Assembly: GCA_001310555.1 (NCBI GenBank) | Contig: BAXO01000044.1 | Coordinates: forward strand, 1 to 45,653 | Source of the DNA: Bacillus sp. JCM 19058 | GTDB lineage: Bacteria; Bacillota; Bacilli; Bacillales_H; Bacillaceae_D | DNA length: 45,653 nucleotides | Direction of reading: 5' to 3' | In this document: positions 19,637-29,580 of the stretch, in pieces | How the letters are laid out: every line of letters begins with the position of its first letter | Position numbering within the stretch: the stretch's first letter is position 1 | Notes under the pieces: generated by a model | Databases searched by the model: none | Seen by the model: the letters and a program-made list of their open reading frames with translations, nothing else | What the model was told of the DNA's origin: nothing | Program-made: the position numbers and the translations under genes

Positions 19637-20218
19637 AATATCTTCACCTCTTCTCCTCGTATGGCAAATGGCGTACTTCCGAGCTTCCACGTAGTTGATA
19701 ATTTCGTCTTCCTCGTCAGATTTTGTTTAAAGGCTCTTTCTTTTATAACCATCCGATCTCGTACTGATGTTTCTTGCTGAAAGACCATATTCGCCGGCTT
19801 TACCGTTTGGATCGTGTGCTCCATTTCTTTAAAAAGAAAGGCATCGTCAATACTAGTTGTAACGGTGAGAACAAAGTCGTCAATGTTGGTTGTTGCAACT
19901 GCACGCCCTCTCCCTAATAAAAAAATCAAGCTGCTGTTGTAAGTATTGAATTGAAAAGGGTGGCTTTGTTTGATATCGATTTAAAATTCTCAATTTTCGA
20001 TTTTCCAACGTTTCAGTACGTGGGTCAGGGCGTATGTTCAGCATCCTCTCGCGACGAAAAGTAGCCAGTTCATCTGAGGTAAGAACAAATTGGTTTTCCA
20101 ACAGTTTTTCAATTTCATTTTCGAGTGACCTGAGCTCAGCTTCTTCTGTTTGATCTAGCTCTAAAAAATCTAAGATTTTGTAATAGTAAGACGGCCAGTA
20201 CTCTTTTATCCTACCCAT
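19633..20218 (-). CDS. xkdU: XkdU-like baseplate protein, DUF2313/YmfQ type (frameshifted)
   Basis: About 194 residues. The N-terminal half contains EYWPSYYYKILDFLELDQTEE and RTETLENRKLRILNRYQTKP; the C-terminal half has NIDDFVLTVTTSIDDAF and HTIQTVKPANMVFQ. The halves are joined by removing one T from the T7 run near 19919-19925. Proteins of this family occupy the end of the baseplate wedge after the J-like protein. ATG 20218 overlaps the xkdT stop by eight bases. Confidence 0.8.
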
Positions 20219-21290
20219 GAATAATCACCGAATCGAGAATAGGAATCTCTGCTACTTGTAAAGTTGAATTCTCAGTTAGCCCGTTTATCTTTGTATCTCC
20301 TACATCCTCAACTCCATGGACCGTTAAAATGCGTGCAACGACTTGCGCTGTTCTAATCGTTATTCGCTCTTGGTTCGCCCAATCTTGTCGTTGTTCTAAT
20401 AAATACGTTTCAATAGCCGCCTCAATCTCAGTTTGCAGTTGAGAAACTGAAAGACTAGAACTTACTGTGATTTCACTTTCTATATTTATCCTAACGCCAG
20501 AAACTCCTTCAATTGTTACTTCATGCGCTATTGGAGCTGATCCCAACCCTAGACCGCTATTTACTTTCGGATCGATAATCGTTTGAACTTCCTCTACCAA
20601 TTGAGGAGAAGGCTCGCTCCAATCTGAAGCAATGAGCGTACACTTAACTGTACCGCCCCCTCGCCATACTGGAAACACCTTTACCGCCCCAACGCCGTCA
20701 ATACCGTTCACTTTGTGCTTATAATCAGAAACGTTCCCACCAAAAGCAGGCTCATTGACTATTTCGTAATACCTTTGCCTAAGTGATTCGTCTGATTCTT
20801 CATCTTGTCCAGGGACCAAAACTTCAGCAAGTTGAGCGCGTACTAAGTTAGGAATGTGTGTAATAGGAAGAAGTGTACCGAACTGTTGATTTCCGATCTC
20901 ACCGGTAGCCTCACATTCTAATAAAAAGCGGCCAATGGCAAGCCTTTCAATCACGATATAATTCAGATCACTAATACTGAACCGGCTCTCTATCGGCACA
21001 TCCATCGGTGTATTCTCCGTACCGTAGAACAATCCTTCTCGCCGCGCTTTTGTTGCAGGAAACCGATTCACTCCAAACTCTGCTGTACGACGAGTAAGAA
21101 AATCACTGTCTGCTGTATCGGCAAAAGAAAGAGCATAGCCAGCTTCTAACTCAATATACATTTGAGCTAATTCGGCCGCTGCGGGAGCGAGCGCATCATG
21201 TATAATGCTTCCTTCTCGTTTGTCAATCGTATCCGGCACTCGATCGAGCATTCGTTCTAAAATGTTCTCAAAGGTCTGATCTTCATACAC
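20211..21290 (-). CDS. xkdT: XkdT-like baseplate J protein
   Basis: Intact 359-residue baseplate wedge protein of the Baseplate_J family. Typical features are DRVPDTIDKREGSIIHDALAP at the start, AFADTADSDFLTRR-like sequence (here SFADTADSDFLTRRTAEFG), LVPGQDEESDESLRQRYYE and a cluster VNGIDGVGAVKVFPVWRGGGTVKC in the middle. It builds the wedge that triggers sheath contraction. Overlaps with xkdS and xkdU show tight operon structure. Confidence 0.92.
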   Translation of the reverse strand: MYEDQTFENILERMLDRVPDTIDKREGSIIHDALAPAAAELAQMYIELEAGYALSFADTADSDFLTRRTAEFGVNRFPATKARREGLFYGTENTPMDVPIESRFSISDLNYIVIERLAIGRFLLECEATGEIGNQQFGTLLPITHIPNLVRAQLAEVLVPGQDEESDESLRQRYYEIVNEPAFGGNVSDYKHKVNGIDGVGAVKVFPVWRGGGTVKCTLIASDWSEPSPQLVEEVQTIIDPKVNSGLGLGSAPIAHEVTIEGVSGVRINIESEITVSSSLSVSQLQTEIEAAIETYLLEQRQDWANQERITIRTAQVVARILTVHGVEDVGDTKINGLTENSTLQVAEIPILDSVIIHG

Positions 21291-21685
21291 CGTTTGTCAC
21301 CTCCTGTTCGTATTCAAACTCACCAAGCCCAGTGACTACTGTAAACGTAGCTAATAAGCGTTCTTCTTCAATAGTAACTTGGGTATTTTCAATTGCGATT
21401 ATTCGGTCATCTTGGAGCAAGGCTTCTTCGATCCGCCTGTTTAACTCAGAACGAACAAAAAGAGGGTTTACCCCAATCAACCCCCTTAGTTCACTACCGT
21501 AATCGAACGTGTAAATTAAATATTCATATCTCTCTGTTTGCAGAATTTTAAATACTGCTTGCTTAACAGCATCTAGCTCATCAATTCTATTTGTCACTCG
21601 CCCTGTCCTGAAATCGAGCTGCCATGATAACGAGCTCTATTTCTTCATTGACTACCGTTTTCAGTAAGCTCTCTTCTGGCAACAC
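21283..21685 (-). CDS. xkdS: XkdS-like baseplate protein, DUF2634 (frameshifted)
   Basis: About 134 residues, close to the usual length for the family (gp25-like wedge component). The N-terminal segment LPEESLLKTVVNEEIELV joins SWQLDFRTGRVTNRIDELDAV after removal of one T near 21625; the rest contains KILQTERYEYLIYTFDYG and RSELNRRIEEALLQDDRI. The start is GTG 21685 or TTG 21682, right after the xkdR stop. Starting at 21597 instead would lose the conserved N terminus. Confidence 0.8.
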
Positions 21686-22066
21686 TTATCCCACCACCTT
21701 ATCTAAAACAACGTATTGTTGACCACCCTGAACGCGTAGGAGAACTACTGCATCTCCAACACTTAATCCCTCCCTAATTGGAACACTTATATTTGAAAGT
21801 GCTTGACCTGTTTCCTTTTCCTCTGTTTCATTATCGTCCACACTAATCGCATCCTCGTACTTATGGGAATGGCTTAGGTTAAGAGTCACTTCCTTTGATT
21901 GAACACTTGCAGTCAACACTAAAAATTCTCGGGTAAGATTAAATCGCTGCTCGACGTTTATCTCTAACGGACTATTCCGTATGACAGTTCCGAATAGTAC
22001 AGCCACAGGTTTACTGGCATCGACAGCATCCACCCCCGCCTTTTTCAAAATGCTTAATAAGCTCAT
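21686..22066 (-). CDS. xkdR: XkdR-like baseplate protein, DUF2577
   Basis: About 126 residues with SLLSILKKAGVDAV, PVAVLFGTV, SPLEINVEQRF and the ending LSVGDAVVLLRVQGGQQYVVLDKV, the DUF2577 pattern (an OB-like spike-associated domain). ATG 22066 overlaps the xkdQ stop (ATGA). In this cluster XkdP, XkdQ and XkdR correspond to hub and spike components. It is intact. Confidence 0.8.
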   Translation of the reverse strand: MSLLSILKKAGVDAVDASKPVAVLFGTVIRNSPLEINVEQRFNLTREFLVLTASVQSKEVTLNLSHSHKYEDAISVDDNETEEKETGQALSNISVPIREGLSVGDAVVLLRVQGGQQYVVLDKVVG

Positions 22067-23035
22067 TTCCACACCACCTTCAGCTCCAACGTCATCGTGT
22101 GCTCGTTGCCGTCAAAATTATGCGTACATTCTTCAACAAGAAAAGGCTGATTGATGCCATATTCCTTAATAATCACGGGAACATAGCAGCCAGCTCGAAC
22201 TCGGATATCGCCAATGGCTTCCAGAGTGATTTTCTCTGTTTCTTTATTTCGCAAAGTAATTAACGTGTTGAGCAACTCTCTGATCTGTGCCGGATTCTGA
22301 TTCTCATCAACCTTTTCATAGAGCTGTAGCGTTCCCCACTTGGAAATATTGGCACTGTCCTGAGCAATATACACATCTCGTTTACCAGTATCTTTATTGT
22401 CTCTGACCAATTTAATGCGATTGTACGTATTGTCATCGATTGACCTTTCGTAATTATAGTCATACAACAAGCTTTGATCTCCGATAATAAATTGTAGGAC
22501 CATTTCAGCCGTATTTCGAACAGCCAGAGCGCCAAAGTCATCAAACATCACGTAGTTTCGATTGTAATTAATCAATGTCAGATCTAACGCCTTACAAGCG
22601 ATATCGAGTAGCTTCTCTCCATCTTCGACCATAGTGGGAATGCGATATCCTGTATTATCAATGCGCCCGAGCCTCAAACCAAAATCACCGGCTATCCTTC
22701 GAATCACCTGCGAAGCGGTCATATTTGAAAAGACATATGTATCAGATGCTTGTAAATAACGAATCTGATCATATGCCTTAACTTGGACATCCTCATCTTT
22801 CCCGCCGTTGACAGAGAATACAAACCCATAAAAAAACGTTGTGGTTTTTAAATTTCACACGAACAATATTCCCGTTTTCTATTTTAAATGCTTTGTCCTG
22901 GTTGAGTGAATTTGTAATTAGCGTAAATTCAAGACTGCCAGGTGCACCGATCCTAACGGTTTTCCAGGAAACATCGGTAACGATTTCCGAAATGTCCCAT
23001 ACATTTCCGTTTCGATTGTCTAAAAGTATCTCCAT
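22063..23035 (-). CDS. xkdQ: XkdQ-like tail hub protein (frameshifted)
   Basis: About 324 residues, similar to PBSX XkdQ and to the gp27/D-like hub family. Segments include DVSWKTVRIGAPGSLEFTL, YDQIRYLQASDTYVF, ASQVIRRIAGDFGL and EAIGDIRVRAGCYVPV. The A7 run at 22830-22836 on the plus strand (T7 in the coding strand) carries one base too many. The hub connects tube and spike and forms the baseplate core. Confidence 0.85.
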
Positions 23036-23044
23036 TCCATCACC

Positions 23045-23713
23045 TTACTTCGGTGGAATCTTCACTGGCAGCCCGATAGGCAGCCGGCGATAGTCCGAGC
23101 TCTTTATATTGTTCAGCCTAGCTAATTCAGGGTAGCGCGTTCCTGAACCTAAAAATTTCCGAGCCACTTTCCATAAGCTGTCACCTGCAACCAATTTATA
23201 GACCTTAGGAGAAGGCTTCGTATCTGCTCGCTTTTTAGACTGCTGCTTTACTTTCGGTGGTTGTGCCACTTGAATTTTTACCTTGACTGCTTTCGCAGCA
23301 TAGAACTCATACCTTTTAAGTTCAAGCGTGTATTCAATATCTCCACCAGTTCCAGCAACCTCTTGCCAGTCAAAATTTTCGATACTTGCATGCGTGTTAA
23401 CATCGAAGCTATCTCCAGTAAAAATAAAGCGGATCGGTTGACCGGAAGCCATCCACTTGTCAATAAGCTGCACATAGTTTTTTGGTGCTAATAATTGCTC
23501 CGTTGCTAGTATTGGTAGGCGTTGATTTGGGAATATACTCTGGAAAGCATACTCTGTTAGCTTCTTCTCTTTAATAACATTAATCTCCCCAAGCTTACTA
23601 ATGTTAAAAGACTGACCATTCACTCCATCTGACATTTCAATCACTTCAGGATTTACCGGAATTTGAAAACCCTCAGTTTGGTTGTTGAAGCTTAACCAAA
23701 TACCGTAGCTCAT
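23045..23713 (-). CDS. xkdP: XkdP-like LysM tail protein
   Basis: Intact, 222 residues. The N-terminal part (FQIPVNPEVIEMSDGVNGQ, WMASGQPIRFIFTGDSFDV) is the tail protein common to PBSX-like phages; the C-terminal ~50 residues are a LysM domain (VYKLVAGDSLWKVARKFLG, LARLNNI). LysM binds N-acetylglucosamine polymers, so the baseplate may engage peptidoglycan directly. ATG 23713 overlaps the tape-measure stop. Confidence 0.9.
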   Translation of the reverse strand: MSYGIWLSFNNQTEGFQIPVNPEVIEMSDGVNGQSFNISKLGEINVIKEKKLTEYAFQSIFPNQRLPILATEQLLAPKNYVQLIDKWMASGQPIRFIFTGDSFDVNTHASIENFDWQEVAGTGGDIEYTLELKRYEFYAAKAVKVKIQVAQPPKVKQQSKKRADTKPSPKVYKLVAGDSLWKVARKFLGSGTRYPELARLNNIKSSDYRRLPIGLPVKIPPK

Positions 23714-26052
23714 ATTGCATATACCCCCTTGGCCGAGGATGCAATTTCATCCTCAAGTGACCGCTCAATTTCGGCAACCAGCTTCTTCACATTGGCCTCT
23801 TCCTTAATATCACCAGTCTTAACCTGGACGGTTGGAGTAAGACTTACAAAGTTCTGTATGTTCCTCAACTCTGCGAGCTCACGCATTAACTTTAAATCCT
23901 CGCTCGAAATATCAACCTCATCATTTATCTTACCAACCTCGCCGACCTTCCCGACCTTATCAAGATTAGGGTTCATAGCTGCTGTTGGTACGTTGGCTAC
24001 TTTTGGTGCATTACCTACTTTTGGTAAAGTAGCTTCCTTTGGTACAGTAGTACCTTTAGGACTATTAGTAGCTTCCCCAACACCGCCGCCCGTCAGCTCA
24101 TCCGTATTTGGCATTTCGAGGCCTGGCTCCATCTCCAACTCGTTCACCATGCCTTTAATTCCATTCAACGCACCAGAAATCGCATTATCAATCCCGTCCC
24201 CCCAACTCTCTCCAATGTCAAAGCCCTTATCAAAAGCATCCTTATAATCCAATTGATCAAGTCTTGCTCCACTGAAATCTAACACAGCTTTATCACTAAC
24301 AGGAGCTCTTAAATTATCCTTTAAATGACCAATGGCATTAGAAATAGGGTGAATATTGCCCGAATCGAACAAGGAAAGTAGGTTGATATTAACGCCTTCA
24401 ATACTATTTAAAGCGTTGATCAGCCAATTCACACCTGTAATTATCCCGTTGATGGCTTTCAATACAACCTTCATAAACTCTCCAGCAAATTTTTCTGCAC
24501 CGTAGGCCATGTTTTGCATAGCATCAAGAAAATTAATAGCTAAATCATAGAATAACTTTTCAACAGCATAAACTGGGTCAATGAAACAGTTAAATAAAAC
24601 TCCGCAAATGAAACAATAATGTTCCACAAATAAGCAAATACATTATACAAATAAGCACCTAAGGCAAAAAAATAAACCTACGATAAAGCCAATGACTTGA
24701 CCAGTTGTAATTCCGAAATACATCATTACTGCGATTAAGGTACCGACTAGTAACATTACAAGTGCAATCGGCCAGTTTAATAGTAACCATGATCCTACCG
24801 CTAGTAGAACAGTATTGATCATACCCCAAAGCCCTGCGATGATAGAAGGTAGATAAAACGCAATTAATACAGCAAGCATTCCGGCCACTACAGGCCAGTA
24901 CTCCATAATAATTCCGATGACAAATAAGAACGCTTGTGCCATTCCTGATATTAATTCGGCCACAATCAGAAGAGAAATAGCGATGTGCTCAAAGAAAGTA
25001 GTGTACTTATCCGAGTTAAACATGTCATTGAGCATTTCTACCAATGGAACAAATGCCTGGAACGCTGGAGCAAGAATGTTAGGAACTCCATTTACAAAAT
25101 TAGTAAAGCCACCTAACAATTGTGTAAGTGTATCCATGTAAGGGCGCATTAATTCTGCACCTGCATTTTTGTTAGCGGAGGCCAATTTATCCATGGTACC
25201 AGACCATGTTCCTTCTAGCTCGCTCATCATCCCACCATATTTATCGTTCATTCCATTCACTAAGCCAGCAATCGCCATATCTGCACTGATAGCCCCTTTA
25301 CTTATCTGCTCCCTAATTTCGTCTGCAGAAATACCAGCTTGGTCGCCTAATATCTCTAAGGCATTTATTCCGCCTGCAAATAAACTATTTACCTCATTCA
25401 TTGTCAGTCGACCAGTCGTCTGTATTTTTCCGAAAATGCTTGTTATCTGAGCGATTTGTTCACCGCTTCCCCCATGGTCGCAACAGCATCACCGACTGAT
25501 TGCAAGGTAGGGATAACTTTATTAGCATTCACCCCTAATGCGATAAGGTTTCTGGCACCAGTGTCCAGATCTTCAAAAGTAAATGGCGTTGTATTTGCAA
25601 ATGTCATCATATCTTCCGCTAAAGCTTTCGCTTGCTGAGCATCGCCAAGCATTGTTTTGTATGCTACTTCTGAATTCTCCATGCGAGAAAGCTGTTCGAT
25701 ACCAGATACAATCATGTCTGATAGGCCTTCTTTAATTTTGTCAATGCCAAATTTAAGGAAAGTACCACCAAGTTTTTTTCGCTAAACCTATACCTATATT
25801 AAGCTTATTGTTCATCTTGCTTTGCTGACGTTCCGAATCTTGTATTGAAGGAGGGATACCCTTAAATCCAACTTCCAACTGTTGTATGCTTGTTCTAGCG
25901 TTATCAATAGTAGAAGAGTCAAAAGACTTCTCCAGCGTATCCTGTATATCGCCCATTGCGCTTAGACTTAGATTAATAGAGCTAGTAACACCTTTTAAAA
26001 CTGGGGTCATATTGTTGTCTAACCTTGATAATCCTGTAGTTATGGTAGCCAT
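23710..26052 (-). CDS. xkdO: Tape-measure protein, short XkdO-like (frameshifted)
   Basis: About 780 residues over the whole extent, against roughly 1330 recalled for PBSX XkdO. The N-terminal region contains a tape-measure domain (MENSEVAYKTMLGDAQQAKAL, TPFTFEDLDTGARNLIALG, NEVNSLFAGGINALEILGDQ); hydrophobic helices follow around the middle (LISGMAQAFLFVIG, PSIIAGLWGMINTVLLAVGS), then a coiled Pro/Lys/Val-rich low-complexity stretch (TVPKEATLPKVGNAPKVA). Apparent shifts lie near 25772, 25440-25450, 24660-24670 and 24600. Tape length sets tail length, so the tail should be short; this is inference. Confidence 0.8.
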
Positions 26053-26136
26053 TTTATTTGCCCCTCTATCTTTTTTACTAAAAATAAAGTATCCATACTG
26101 GTGAATACATTTATCGTCAATTTTTTATTCCGATGA

Positions 26137-26730
26137 CTATCTCTTTTTAGGCTTTTTAATTGATTTATTCAATTTCTTTTCCTCTTTTACCCGCTCATCG
26201 ATAAAAGCGTAGACAGCTGCCCTCTCTCGCCGAGGCAGTTCAATCACCTCGTGAGGGAATTTATAAAACTGAAGGAGGGCGTAATAGGCGTACATCGTTT
26301 CGCCATCGCCCTCCTTCATTAGTTTTTTTACTTCTTGCTTCAGCTCTTCGAGGTCAGTTTCGAATCCCGAGAAGCGTTGAATTTGCTTAGAGAGCTCGGC
26401 TATTTCACCGGCAAGCAAAACTTTGCTTAAATACTGCTGTGGCGTAGCCGCACCAACAGATTTAATGCTATCGGCATCCTTAAAGTTTGGGTCGAGCGTG
26501 TTACCGACCACGATTTGGCTATTGAACTGTAGCAAGTCTAATTCAAACTTTCCACCCTTTTTAGTAGTCATTGAACGCTTCCGATAATCTTCAAACTCAC
26601 CATCGGTCATAGCTTTAATTTTCGCCTTGAAGAATTTACCATCATTATCCTTTAATCGCTCTGAAAATATTACCTCTGCTGTTAAGTTATCTACTGTATT
26701 TTTGTTTAAGAACTCTTGAAATTTGCTCAT
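26137..26730 (-). CDS. xkdN: XkdN-like tail assembly chaperone, G plus T regions
   Basis: As printed, a 197-residue protein: residues 1-135 correspond to the G-type chaperone (SKFQEFLNKNTVDNL, MTDGEFEDYRKRSM, VGAATPQQYLSKVLLAGE), and 137-197 look like the T extension (MYAYYALLQFYKFPHEV, ERAAVYAFIDERV). In many tailed phages G is made alone and GT by -1 frameshifting just before the tape-measure gene. Here the junction lies at an A run (see the separate entry), so the fused single frame may result from one extra A. The chaperone guides tube polymerisation on the tape measure. Confidence 0.85.
   Translation of the reverse strand: MSKFQEFLNKNTVDNLTAEVIFSERLKDNDGKFFKAKIKAMTDGEFEDYRKRSMTTKKGGKFELDLLQFNSQIVVGNTLDPNFKDADSIKSVGAATPQQYLSKVLLAGEIAELSKQIQRFSGFETDLEELKQEVKKLMKEGDGETMYAYYALLQFYKFPHEVIELPRRERAAVYAFIDERVKEEKKLNKSIKKPKKR
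26322..26330 (-). promoter_or_regulatory. Candidate -1 frameshift (slippery) site in xkdN
   Basis: The coding strand reads GTAAAAAAACTAATG with seven A residues. With six A residues it would read GTA AAA AAC TAA: a perfect A AAA AAC slippery heptamer followed at once by a stop, giving a 136-residue G protein, while a -1 slip would continue as LMKEGDGETMYAYY, the T region. Other runs in this window are often one base too long, so this reading is realistic but unproven. Confidence 0.5.
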
Positions 26731-27095
26731 TATTACCCTCCGTAATCGTGTTGGTTTTAAAGTACACTCTAAGCAAAAGAGTGTTATCGTGTCATTCCAT
26801 CTACCGGCAATAGCTTACAGGGCTATTAGCTAAACTCCTTTTTTAGTGGTCGCTTCCGATGTTTCAATCACTTGATTTTATTTTCATCCTTTTTTACTTT
26901 GTACATACATAATAGACCGCCTGCAGAGGTAAGCGGTCTATTATATTAAAGTATTATTAGAACCATAGCGAATATGCCTAATAGTATGTGTTAAACCCCT
27001 GATTTGATTACTTTATACTTTCACACTATTACCTATTAATCTAGGGAAAAGTCATCAATATTGTCTAAGAAAACTAGGGCAAGACATTAAAAAAC
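26731..27095 (-). promoter_or_regulatory. 365-base leader with three hairpins between tube and chaperone genes
   Basis: No gene is seen. Three perfect stems occur: ACACTCT/AGAGTGT (26764-26770, 26778-26784), AATAGC/GCTATT (26809-26814, 26822-26827) and AATAGACCGC/GCGGTCTATT (26911-26920, 26933-26942). None has a clear U tract on the minus strand. They may slow or process the transcript so that tube and sheath are made in excess over later proteins. Confidence 0.5.
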
Positions 27096-27560
27096 TTAGC
27101 CTAGTACAGGAATTTCAAAAGAATCCAAAATGTCTACATCATCAAACGTGAAGTCGATTTCCTCATCTAATATTTCACTCTCTGTGTCCACTTTGGCCAT
27201 AACCACACTGTCTAAGTTTACATTTTTCAGCATAACTGTCTGATTACCAATACTCGAGGTTGGATCTTCATTGACAATTTGAATGTCAAAATAAACGTCT
27301 CTGCCAGTCTTCATATACTCCAGCATCATTTGTCGGAAACGACTGGTAGAATAATAAATGGTCATACTTCCAGTACCAATCCAACCATTAGCTTTATGTT
27401 GAGTACCTCGTTTTCCAAGTGCCTTCATTTCAGCTTTTTGTTTTTCGGCAGTCGCTTCCAAAGTTTTTACATAGAACATCTCCTCGATCTGGCCATTTAT
27501 TGTAGCATAAGCTCGGCCCTCTTGACCGGAAATTGCATCACCAGCTCTAAAATATCCCAT
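27096..27560 (-). CDS. xkdM: XkdM-like tail tube protein
   Basis: Intact 154-residue inner-tube (core) protein of contractile tails, DUF2001 type. Recognisable are FRAGDAISGQEGRAYATINGQ, GTQHKANGWIGTGSMTIYYS and the end DEEIDFTFDDVDILDSFEIP. Many copies stack as hexameric rings inside the sheath. It follows the sheath gene by 12 bases. Confidence 0.92.
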   Translation of the reverse strand: MGYFRAGDAISGQEGRAYATINGQIEEMFYVKTLEATAEKQKAEMKALGKRGTQHKANGWIGTGSMTIYYSTSRFRQMMLEYMKTGRDVYFDIQIVNEDPTSSIGNQTVMLKNVNLDSVVMAKVDTESEILDEEIDFTFDDVDILDSFEIPVLG

Positions 27561-27572
27561 TTAGTTCCCCTC

Positions 27573-28901
27573 CTATCGCGCAGTTACTTTCATATAAATT
27601 TTTTCAATTGAATCAACTGGCTGAACATATAATTCAACATAAACGCTTTCAATATCATTTCCAGCAGCAACCGTTAAATCGGTCTGTGCGTCAAAATTTT
27701 GAATTGCACTCATCCCTTGTAATGTCTCTAAATACCGAATCATCTCGGCTTTTAGTAGGTTACGACCATCCTCATTGTTATCAACTTTCCCAATATAAAA
27801 TTGCTCGAAAATCCTTTTTGCATCATTCGCAATGCCATCTAAGACACGAACAACGCGATTTTTTGAGAACATTTTTCCTTTCGAAGTCGTGAAGGAAGTA
27901 AACGTATTAATATCTTGCTCTATGAACACCCGTCCCCCTTCGGCCGTCAGCACCAGCTCACCATTTAATAAAGCCTGTTCAATCTCGGTATTTGTGAATC
28001 GTGGGACAACGTCAACTGCCCCCGGGATGGTTGCATATGTGAGCGATTGATTGATCTGGGCAGCCGCTACCATTCCGGTAATTTCGCATAATAGATAAAT
28101 AGAATCAACTTCCAGATCATCATCGGTAATAATACTATTTTTCAGCGAAATAACGCCTTCATAATTTGCTTCCGGGTATTGCGCAAGAACGACATTTACT
28201 CTTTTTCCCGATTCATCCCGTACTCTTTTTACAAAGGACGCGGCAAGAGCCTTAACTTCAGTTTCATCAGAAGGAATGCCGAGAGTATGAAATTCCTGTG
28301 CTTCAAAGGCAGTCAGTGCTGCAGAGTAATGTCCGGCTGTAACTTCACCATCTGAGCCACCCGAAAGGTTAATACCTGCAGTTGGTTCTGGTACGCCTTC
28401 CCCTAAAAATGAAACAAAAGCATTCGGGACTAGCTCATCGATATTCTTTATAGTTTGCCTATCCACTTCTTCATTTTCAAGAAATGTATACACATCAAAT
28501 TTCTCTTCGTGATCAATGCTTGGTTGGATGACAACTTTCAAGTCATTTCCACGCTTACCACCATACAAAGCAGTTACAGTTAGTAGTTCATGCGTAATCG
28601 TTGCAGCTGCTGCCTCTTGTCCATCCAAGCGGTACAACAATAACCGTTTAACATGAGCCATACAAGAAGTAATATGTCGAATACGCGGATCTGCTGGATG
28701 AAATCCAATTTTTTGTAGTGCATCCGTTTGATAAGTGTCATTGTCCAAAACAATAACTCCGTCCTCTCCCCACGGCAACGGTAAAGGGAGAGCTGCTACT
28801 CCTCTGTCACCAACTGTCCCTACTGGCCGAGGTTCACTGTTCACATTAACATAAACACCAGGTCTAATTTTATTCTGAGTCTGCCATTGTCCGCCAGCCA
28901 T
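27573..28901 (-). CDS. xkdK: XkdK-like contractile tail sheath protein
   Basis: Intact 442-residue sheath protein. The N terminus (RPGVYVNVNSEPRPVGTVGD, VAALPLPLPWGEDGVI) and C terminus (KRIFEQFYIGKVDNNEDGRN, ETLQGMSAIQNFD) are diagnostic of the phage sheath family; PBSX XkdK is about 466 residues. Its presence proves the particle has a contractile tail. The stop of the upstream gene abuts the start, so the two are coupled. Confidence 0.95.
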   Translation of the reverse strand: MAGGQWQTQNKIRPGVYVNVNSEPRPVGTVGDRGVAALPLPLPWGEDGVIVLDNDTYQTDALQKIGFHPADPRIRHITSCMAHVKRLLLYRLDGQEAAAATITHELLTVTALYGGKRGNDLKVVIQPSIDHEEKFDVYTFLENEEVDRQTIKNIDELVPNAFVSFLGEGVPEPTAGINLSGGSDGEVTAGHYSAALTAFEAQEFHTLGIPSDETEVKALAASFVKRVRDESGKRVNVVLAQYPEANYEGVISLKNSIITDDDLEVDSIYLLCEITGMVAAAQINQSLTYATIPGAVDVVPRFTNTEIEQALLNGELVLTAEGGRVFIEQDINTFTSFTTSKGKMFSKNRVVRVLDGIANDAKRIFEQFYIGKVDNNEDGRNLLKAEMIRYLETLQGMSAIQNFDAQTDLTVAAGNDIESVYVELYVQPVDSIEKIYMKVTAR

Positions 28902-29519
28902 TTACTTCACCTTCCTTCTCTTAAAGTCTTCAATTAATTTTTCCGCCTCAGCAATCGTATAAGCTCTATCATCCTCTAGCACTACGGATAGAATATCTTT
29001 GTCAGCGTCTACTCGTTGCTTGGATTCTAACAGCTGTTTTTTTGTATATAACGCAACGTTCTTCTTTTTCGGTTTCTCCTGTTCGTTCACTTTAATCCTT
29101 CCCCCTGTTCTAGCTTTTGCATTTTCGTATCTTCTGCTTTTTTTCTTCATCACATGAAAATCATAATTAACAAAGAAATGAATTACACCATTGATAACCT
29201 CATGGTCCATGTTCCGTCCACGACATATACCATCATTTAGTAAGATGAATTCCAAGTATTGATACAAACGATCAGCCATCCTGTGGGCCATCTTATTAAT
29301 TTCAGTTTCCTCTGAGTAATAATGAATCTCAAACGAATGATTACGTTTATACCGCCGACCAAGTTCTTGCTTATGTTTAACTGAAAGCAGCTTCACATAA
29401 AAGCAAGGCTTTTGAAAACCGTGAGCTACCTTTTCACCGTAGACATCTACTTCTGGAAAGTGCTGTTCTAACGATAGAATTACAGCATTCCGAACGTCTT
29501 CAATGGATATGGGAATCAT
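28902..29519 (-). CDS. XkdJ-position tail terminator-like protein with extra C-terminal module
   Basis: About 205 residues. Residues 1-125 (ISIEDVRNAVILSLEQHFPEV, KPCFYVKLLSV, MAHRMADRLYQYLEFILLN) resemble the DUF6838/tail-terminator proteins that cap the tail tube. The last ~50 residues (VALYTKKQLLESKQRVDADK, LEDDRAYTIAEAEKLIEDF) resemble a short protein I recall as a separate gene next to the sheath in other Bacillus phages, joined here by a Lys-rich linker. ATG 29519 follows AGGAGG. It is the first gene of the tail operon; upstream there is no capsid or portal gene. Confidence 0.65.
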   Translation of the reverse strand: MIPISIEDVRNAVILSLEQHFPEVDVYGEKVAHGFQKPCFYVKLLSVKHKQELGRRYKRNHSFEIHYYSEETEINKMAHRMADRLYQYLEFILLNDGICRGRNMDHEVINGVIHFFVNYDFHVMKKKSRRYENAKARTGGRIKVNEQEKPKKKNVALYTKKQLLESKQRVDADKDILSVVLEDDRAYTIAEAEKLIEDFKRRKVK

Positions 29520-29580
29520 CTTCACCTCCTATGATTAACTATTTTCCAGTGAGCTCTAAGATTCGCCAGCCAAATACCGT

